Position numbers and translations under genes: made by a program. 9,985 nucleotides of DNA from Chloroflexota bacterium (GTDB lineage Bacteria > Chloroflexota > Anaerolineae > UBA4142). The stretch covers positions 1 to 9,985 of the forward strand of contig JAMCRS010000101.1 of assembly GCA_023380675.1 (NCBI GenBank), given 5' to 3'. Positions 5,677 to 9,985 of the stretch are shown here, piece after piece (position 1 is the stretch's first letter; each line of letters begins with the position of its first letter). Under the pieces are notes generated by a model. It searched no databases and was not told the DNA's origin. It saw only the letters and a list, made by a program, of their open reading frames with translations.

Positions 5677-6771
5677 ATGCGCTTGTCCGCACCCGCGCGC
5701 ATCGCCTATTTCGTTTCCCCTCACGGGTTCGGCCACGCCGCGCGTGCGTCGGCCGTCATGGCGGCGCTCCATCGCGTCGATCCGGCGCTGCAGTTCGACA
5801 TCTACACCCGGGTGCCCGAGTGGTTCTTTTCCGACTCGGTCGTCGGGTCGTTCACCTATCATTCGCTACTTACCGATGTTGGCCTCGCGCAGCAATCTGC
5901 TCTCCGCGAAGACCTTCGCCAGACCCTCGCCAAACTCAAGCGTTACATTCCCTTCGACCGCCGCCTGATCGAGCAGCTCGCTGCCCGGCTCGCGCGTGCC
6001 GGCTGCCGGCTCGTCGTGTGCGATATTTCGCCGCTCGGAATTGCGGCGGCGAGGTCGGCCGGCATTCCGTCGGTGCTCGTCGAGAATTTTACGTGGGATT
6101 GGATTTACCGGGGTTATGTGCGTGCCGAGCCGCGGATGGCGGTTTACGCACTGCGGATGCGGAAAGAATTTCGGCAAGCGGACTATCACGTTCAGACTGA
6201 GCCGGTCTGCCAATACTGGCGCTCCGATGTGACGACCGGCCCGGTGAGCCGGGAGCCGAACGAGGCGCGCCGCGAGACGCGCGCCCGACTAGGGCTGGAC
6301 CGGCGCGCGCGCGTGGCCTTGATAACGATGGGCGGCATTCCCGGGGAATACCACTTCCTGTCACGTCTAGAGGAGCAGCGGCGGCTCCAATTCGTCATTC
6401 CCGGGACTGGCTCACGCGCGCTGAAGCGCGGAAACGTTCTGCTTCTTCCGCACCGTTCCAGGTTTTACCACCCCAACCTTATGAACGCGAGTGACGTCGT
6501 CGTCGGCAAGCTGGGTTACAGCACAGTTGCCGAGGCTTATCGAGCCGGAGTCCCGCTCGCCTACGTACCGCGTCCCCGTTTTCGCGAGTCTGGTGTGATG
6601 GGCCGCTTTGTTCGGGCCGAGATGAACGGAGCGGAGATCCCCGAGCGGCAATTTCAGAGCGGGGATTGGCTGAGCCAACTGAACGACCTCGCCGCGCTGG
6701 ATCGGCTCCAACGTGCCGGCCCAAACGGCGCAATGCTAGCCGCCGAGTTCATCGCTCGGTTGTTGGGCTGA
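5677..6771 (+). CDS. GT-B fold glycosyltransferase (MurG/UGT-like)
   Basis: A 364-residue protein with two Rossmann-like halves. The N-terminal half opens with RIAYFVSPHGFGHAARAS (8-25); the HGFGH glycine-rich loop is the acceptor-side turn of MurG/UGT-type (GT28/GT1-like) transferases. The C-terminal half has VALITMGGIPG (213-223) and VVVGKLGYSTVAEAYRAG (274-291) with VPLAYVPRP next. This is the usual nucleotide-sugar-binding helix region where G and E residues contact the diphosphate and ribose. No signal peptide or membrane helix is seen, so it is cytoplasmic or peripheral. Similar modules occur beside sugar kinases (for example at the N-terminus of plant arabinokinases). Donor and acceptor are unknown. 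Its ATG directly follows the TAG of the dehydrogenase with no separate Shine-Dalgarno, implying translational coupling. Confidence 0.83.
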   Translation: MRLSAPARIAYFVSPHGFGHAARASAVMAALHRVDPALQFDIYTRVPEWFFSDSVVGSFTYHSLLTDVGLAQQSALREDLRQTLAKLKRYIPFDRRLIEQLAARLARAGCRLVVCDISPLGIAAARSAGIPSVLVENFTWDWIYRGYVRAEPRMAVYALRMRKEFRQADYHVQTEPVCQYWRSDVTTGPVSREPNEARRETRARLGLDRRARVALITMGGIPGEYHFLSRLEEQRRLQFVIPGTGSRALKRGNVLLLPHRSRFYHPNLMNASDVVVGKLGYSTVAEAYRAGVPLAYVPRPRFRESGVMGRFVRAEMNGAEIPERQFQSGDWLSQLNDLAALDRLQRAGPNGAMLAAEFIARLLG

Positions 6772-6789
6772 GCTAGCAGTTTCATACGG

Positions 6790-6815
6790 GCCGCCCGATA
6801 CTCGGCGCGGGCGGC
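6790..6815. terminator. GC-rich hairpin between convergent genes
   Basis: GCCGCCCG (6790-6797) pairs perfectly with CGGGCGGC (6808-6815) around a ten-base loop. It lies between the ends of the glycosyltransferase (6771, plus) and sodB (6899, minus) and could stop transcription from both sides. There is no T-run on either strand, so it is at best a non-canonical terminator or transcript-end stabiliser. The rest of 6772-6898 holds nothing else I can name. Confidence 0.4.
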
Positions 6816-6898
6816 ATGTCCTTGTCGACGTCTGCCTCGGTTGACCCTCGGGCATGCCGTCGCGCCGATTCCCAATAGGTCGGCCTGGACCGCTGGCC

Positions 6899-7474
6899 CT
6901 AGAGATTCCCCGCTGCGAATTTCCAGTTGGCGATCTTCCAAAACTCCTCGACGTACTTGGGCCTCGCGTTACGATAGTCGATGTAATAGGCGTGCTCCCA
7001 CACGTCGCAGGTGAGGAGCGCGTGCTTGCCGTCGTGGAGCGGGTTCGCCGCATTGCTCGTCGATTCGACCGCGAGCGAGCCGTCGGCGTTCTTGATCAGC
7101 CATGCCCAGCCGGACCCAAACGTCCCTACGGCCGTCGCCGTAAACTTGTCCTTGAATTCCGCGAAAGAGCCAAAGCTCTTGACGATCGCATCGCGCAGCG
7201 CTCCGCCCGGCTCCCCGCCGCCCGTCGGCGACAGCGAGTTCCAGTAGAAAGTGTGATTCCAGGCTTGAGCGGCGTTGTTGAAGATTCCGCCGGATGCTTT
7301 CTTGACGATCTCTTCCAGCGGCATTTCGGCGAACTCGGTGCCCGGGATGAGCTTGTTCAGGTTCGCGACGTAGGCCGCATGGTGCTTGCCGTAGTGGTAC
7401 TCGAGCGTTTCGGCGGAAATGTGCGGCGCCAATGCATCCTTGGCAAAGGGCAGTTCAGGCAGCTTGTGTTCCAT
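6899..7474 (-). CDS. sodB: iron-type superoxide dismutase
   Basis: A 191-residue cytosolic enzyme that converts superoxide to oxygen and hydrogen peroxide. All four metal ligands are present: His27 (YHYGKHH), His74 (AWNHTFYW), and Asp157 and His161 ([11 protein letters not shown]). Gln70 in NNAAQAWNH occupies the position of the outer-sphere glutamine of Fe-type enzymes (Gln69 in E. coli SodB), and Ala is found near residue 142 rather than the Mn-type glutamine. This argues for iron rather than manganese. Length equals the family norm and no export signal is visible. The ATG at 7474 is preceded five bases away by AAGGAGG (complement of 7480-7486). An upstream in-frame extension to 7654 is ignored because it reads through the leader hairpin. 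Probably monocistronic. Confidence 0.95.
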   Translation of the reverse strand: MEHKLPELPFAKDALAPHISAETLEYHYGKHHAAYVANLNKLIPGTEFAEMPLEEIVKKASGGIFNNAAQAWNHTFYWNSLSPTGGGEPGGALRDAIVKSFGSFAEFKDKFTATAVGTFGSGWAWLIKNADGSLAVESTSNAANPLHDGKHALLTCDVWEHAYYIDYRNARPKYVEEFWKIANWKFAAGNL

Positions 7475-7523
7475 GTGATCCTCCTTGTGGTGAATGACGA
7501 AACACGCCCGACGCAAGAAATCA

Positions 7524-7572
7524 GAGGCCGGCTTCACTCTTCGAGTGGAAATCGAAGAGTGAAGCCGGCCTC
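7524..7572. repeat. perfect 21-bp inverted repeat in the sodB leader
   Basis: The arm 7524-7544 (beginning GAGGCCGGCTTCAC) is exactly complementary to 7552-7572, with a seven-base loop (7545-7551). It ends about 38 bases upstream of the sodB Shine-Dalgarno and falls inside the leader if the promoter at 7621-7649 is right. No T-run follows on the minus strand. It may be a leader stem that protects or controls the sodB message, an attenuator-like element, or a copy of a dispersed palindromic repeat. Confidence 0.85.
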
Positions 7573-7620
7573 CATGACCTGTCACGGCAACTCGCCGCTC
7601 GCGACGACTCCGCCAACGCA

Positions 7621-7649
7621 ATTCTAGCACGCTTTGAGGCGGCACGCAA
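7621..7649 (-). promoter_or_regulatory. candidate extended -10 promoter of sodB
   Basis: On the minus strand TTGCGT (7649-7644) and TAGAAT (7626-7621) are 17 bases apart, and TGC directly precedes the -10, making it extended. Transcription would start near 7614, giving a leader of about 140 bases that includes the 21-bp hairpin. No Fur or other operator could be recognised by eye. Confidence 0.5.
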
Positions 7650-7662
7650 TGCAACCGCCCGC

Positions 7663-7689
7663 AACCCGTTTTCTCTCAGAAAACGGGTT
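7663..7689. repeat. perfect 12-bp hairpin with 3-base loop
   Basis: AACCCGTTTTCT (7663-7674) pairs exactly with AGAAAACGGGTT (7678-7689) around CTC. It lies in the gap between sodB and the ABC transporter, about 145 bases past the transporter stop. It could be a late terminator-like hairpin for the transporter, but no T-run follows on either strand. Its right arm resembles the motif repeated at 7687-7777. Confidence 0.75.
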
Positions 7690-7777
7690 CTTGGCGAAGG
7701 TATTGTCGCAGAAAACGAGTTTCTTATCGGAGGAGTTCTGGCGAACGTAATGGCAAAGAAGGCGGGTTTCTGATCGG
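7687..7777. repeat. degenerate tandem repeat, period 48
   Basis: The unit at 7687-7730 (starting GTTCTTGGCGAAGG) recurs at 7735-7777 (starting GTTCTGGCGAACG); by hand about 34 of 43 aligned bases agree. Each unit ends in a version of AGAAAACGAGTTTCTTATCGG-like sequence, and a partial third copy of that motif forms the arm of the hairpin at 7678-7689. No gene covers it. The following bases to 7832 show nothing more. Confidence 0.6.
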
Positions 7778-7832
7778 GCCTAGCCGCCGATTAGTTTTCT
7801 TTCGAGACTGGTGCTTCAACGCGCGGCATTTG

Positions 7833-9704
7833 CTACCGATACGACTCGGCTTGCAGCGTGAACAACCGCGCGTACGTTCCGCCGAGCGCAAGTAGCGCTC
7901 CGTGCGTACCCTCCTCGCTGATTCTCCCGTGCTCGACGACGAAAATGCGGTCCGCCATCCGCACGGTGGAAAAGCGGTGGCTGATAAGGATGGCGACTTT
8001 GCCGGCGGCCAACTCGCGGAATTGCCCGAACACCTGCAGTTCGTTCTCGGCGTCGAGTGCGGCAGTCGGCTCGTCCAGCACCAGGACGCGGCAGTCGCGC
8101 ATGAACGCGCGTGCGAGCGCGATCTTCTGCCACTCGCCCCCGGAAAGATCCCGGCCGTCCGAGAACCAGCGCCCGAGCGTCGTATCGTACCCCTGCGGCA
8201 GCGACTCGATGACGCGGGACGCGCCGCTCTTTTCTGCCGCACGAACGATGCGCAGCCGGTCGTCCAGCGCCTCGATCTGGCCGAACCCGACGTTCTCCCG
8301 GGCGGCCAGATGATATCGCACATAGTCCTGGAAGATCACGCCAATCATCTGTCGCAGCTCGCGCAGGTCGTACTCGCGCAAGTCGACGCCGTCCAGCAGA
8401 ATCTGTCCTTCCGTCGGATCGTACAGTCGGGTCAGCAGCTTGATCAGCGTCGTCTTGCCGGCACCGTTCGGGCCTACCAGCGCGATCGTCTCGCCCGGAT
8501 TGATCGTCAAGTTGACGTCACGCAGCGCCCACTCCTCCTGCCCTTCGTATCTAAACGAAACGCCTCTCAACTCGATTCCGTGACGAATGGCGACCGGGAC
8601 GGGAACCGGCGCAGCCGGCGGGACCATCTGAGGCTTGAGGTCGAGGAAGGTAAAGAGGTTGCTCATGAACAAGGCGTTCTCGTACAGCTCGCTCAACCCG
8701 TTGAAGATCGCTTCGAAGGTGCTCTGGCTGCCGCGAAAAATGCCGAGATAGAGCGTCATATCGCCAAGCGTGATCAAGTTTCCGACCGCGCTCCAGACGA
8801 TCCAGGCGTACGAAACGTAATAAGACAGGGTCGCGAGCATACCCCAGGCAAAAGACGCGATGCTCCGCCTTTGTGCGATGGCTTGATCCTGCTTGAGAAA
8901 CGTCCAAAATAGCTTGGCATACCGGGCCAAAAGCGGGTCACCCAGCCCAAAGAGCCGGACCTCTTTGACCGAGTCGTAATCCGTGAGCAGGTATTCGAGA
9001 TAACTGAGCCGCCGCGCTTCGGGCGCGCGCCACGACAGGACCCTGAAATTCAGCTCGGCGTACTTGCTCTGCGCGATAAAGGTCGGGATCGTCGCCGCGA
9101 AGAGTACGACCGCCAATAGGGGGCTGAATCGAAGGAGGAGCGCTCCAAACGACGCCAGCGTGATCACGTTCTGGATGAGATAAAAGCCGCCGTTGACGAT
9201 CTGAAGCCCGCGCCAGTCCGCTTCACGCCGCGCGTTCTGCAGCTTGTCGTAATACTCGGGGTTTTCGAAATAGGTCAGGTCCAGGTCGAGCGCTTTGCGA
9301 ATGATGCGGGTGTTTACGTCCAGATTCAGCCGCGCATGCAGGACGTGTTCCGCGAACGTGCGCGCCTGGTTGACCCCGGCCTGGGAAACGAGCAGGACGA
9401 ATTCGGCTGCGAGCAGCGGAAGCGCGGCCATCAACCCGGCCTGTGCGCCCGAATTCGAGTTCATCGCCGCCACCACCGTATCGACGATCAGCTTGCCGAC
9501 CCACGCCTGGCCGGCGGGGAGCAGCGCGCCGACCACGGTGCAGGCGGCCATCGCGAACGCAGATGGCCTGTGCGCCTGCAGTACGATCGCGAACGCGCGG
9601 CGGATATTCAACGCCGCATCCCCCAAGTGCGCGCGGTGCTCGGTTATGAAGCGGGCGAACCGCGCACGGCGGCTTGCGGTAATTGACGCTGGCGAAACGG
9701 ACAT
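7833..9704 (-). CDS. half-size ABC exporter (fused permease and ATPase)
   Basis: A 623-residue type IV-fold exporter subunit acting as a dimer in the inner membrane. The membrane domain spans about 38-335, with hydrophobic segments near 48-66, 90-108, 175-210 and 285-322. The ATPase domain (about 378-620) is complete: Walker A GPNGAGKTT (411-419), Q-loop Gln459 in VIFQDY, signature LSGGE (520-524), Walker B LVLDEP with catalytic Glu545, D-loop ALD (549-551) and H-loop His576. It belongs with the MsbA/lipid, peptide or drug exporter group; the substrate cannot be told. No peptidase domain is fused and no partner half-transporter gene is adjacent in the window, so it may work as a homodimer. 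The ATG at 9704 has AGGAG ten bases upstream, rather far but usable, and lies just below a strong promoter. Confidence 0.93.
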   Translation of the reverse strand: MSVSPASITASRRARFARFITEHRAHLGDAALNIRRAFAIVLQAHRPSAFAMAACTVVGALLPAGQAWVGKLIVDTVVAAMNSNSGAQAGLMAALPLLAAEFVLLVSQAGVNQARTFAEHVLHARLNLDVNTRIIRKALDLDLTYFENPEYYDKLQNARREADWRGLQIVNGGFYLIQNVITLASFGALLLRFSPLLAVVLFAATIPTFIAQSKYAELNFRVLSWRAPEARRLSYLEYLLTDYDSVKEVRLFGLGDPLLARYAKLFWTFLKQDQAIAQRRSIASFAWGMLATLSYYVSYAWIVWSAVGNLITLGDMTLYLGIFRGSQSTFEAIFNGLSELYENALFMSNLFTFLDLKPQMVPPAAPVPVPVAIRHGIELRGVSFRYEGQEEWALRDVNLTINPGETIALVGPNGAGKTTLIKLLTRLYDPTEGQILLDGVDLREYDLRELRQMIGVIFQDYVRYHLAARENVGFGQIEALDDRLRIVRAAEKSGASRVIESLPQGYDTTLGRWFSDGRDLSGGEWQKIALARAFMRDCRVLVLDEPTAALDAENELQVFGQFRELAAGKVAILISHRFSTVRMADRIFVVEHGRISEEGTHGALLALGGTYARLFTLQAESYR

Positions 9705-9730
9705 GCTATAATCACTCCTGTCGAAGATTC

Positions 9731-9759
9731 ACTATACTGGATTCCGTATCTCGGGTCAA
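9731..9759 (-). promoter_or_regulatory. strong sigma-70-type promoter of the ABC exporter
   Basis: On the minus strand TTGACC (9759-9754) and TATAGT (9736-9731) are separated by exactly 17 bases, each five of six from consensus. The start of transcription would be near 9724, giving a leader of about 20 bases before the ATG at 9704. Confidence 0.8.
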
Positions 9760-9809
9760 CCGGTCGAATGGCCGGGGCAGGGCTATTGCAAGTCCGCCAC
9801 ATCTTCGCC

Positions 9810-9985
9810 CAGCCTGTCTCGCAAATGAATACGGCGAAAGACTTCCCCTTGCGCTTCAAGGGGCCGGGGCGATGGAGCGTCGCTAAAGCCCGGCCAAAGG
9901 CCGGGCGTAATGGTCGCTCCATCGAGGTCGGCCAGCAGCCTGTCTCGCAAATGAAAACGGCAAAGACTCTCCTTCTGCTTCAGCG
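9810..9985. repeat. 126-nt-spaced direct repeat around a nested hairpin
   Basis: CAGCCTGTCTCGCAAATGA occurs at 9810-9828 and again at 9936-9954. Weaker similarity continues about 25 bases further in both copies, to the window edge in the second. Between them GATGGAGCG (9871-9879) pairs with CGCTCCATC (9915-9923), and inside it GCCCGGCC (9888-9895) pairs with GGCCGGGC (9899-9906), giving a stem, an 8x8 internal loop and a stem. Both strands have a frame open to the right edge here. However, the copies differ by a one-base indel (GGCGAAAG versus GGCAAAG), so coding is not favoured. It may be part of a larger repeat array beyond the edge. Confidence 0.65.

Noticed and set aside
9871..9923. Nested hairpin as an integron attC-like site
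   Set aside because: The required RYYYAAC and GTTRRRY end motifs are absent and there is no integron integrase nearby.
9768..9985. Plus-strand frame starting ATG at 9768, open to the right edge
   Set aside because: No ribosome site, composed of the repeat and hairpin, and the repeat copies differ by one base, which breaks any shared frame. The minus strand is equally open.

Overview
The window is a stretch of GC-rich bacterial chromosome (about 58-60% G+C by eye). It contains one tRNA gene, six intact or near-intact protein genes, a string of eroded gene fragments, and several intergenic inverted or direct repeats. No transposase, integrase, phage gene or CRISPR array was seen. The mix of genes fits an environmental bacterium: a leucine/glutamate-type dehydrogenase with CBS domains, a GT-B glycosyltransferase, an Fe-type superoxide dismutase and a lipid-type ABC exporter. 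Chloroflexota or a similar soil lineage is a guess from protein 'feel' and cannot be proved from this sequence.

Left part (1-3600). A tRNA-Arg(UCG) with a good promoter and an intrinsic terminator lies at 254-442. From there to about 3541 everything is on the minus strand. Two intact genes, an alpha/beta hydrolase (2162-2947) and an ICMT/PEMT-type membrane methyltransferase (1444-2127), form a likely two-gene unit. They sit among fragments of at least four other genes: the N-terminus of a DUF4440/NTF2-like protein (3447-3541), a ketopantoate-reductase-like protein in three reading frames (3011-3446), a 37-codon piece of a second, related alpha/beta hydrolase (1299-1409), and the C-terminal part of an aminoglycoside-nucleotidyltransferase-like protein (940-1287). 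A small membrane-anchored ORF (322-834) runs antisense into the tRNA and is doubtful.

Centre (3700-6771, plus strand). An extended -10 promoter and a consensus Shine-Dalgarno precede a 628-residue Glu/Leu/Phe/Val dehydrogenase fused to a C-terminal pair of CBS domains. Its stop codon directly abuts the ATG of a MurG/UGT-like glycosyltransferase, so the two are probably translationally coupled.

Right part (6772-9985, mostly minus strand). An Fe-type superoxide dismutase (sodB) converges on the glycosyltransferase. Its inferred leader contains a perfect 21-bp hairpin. A second perfect hairpin and a degenerate 48-nt tandem repeat separate it from a 623-residue half-size ABC exporter that has a near-consensus sigma-70 promoter. 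The last 200 bases hold a 126-nt-spaced direct repeat around a nested hairpin.
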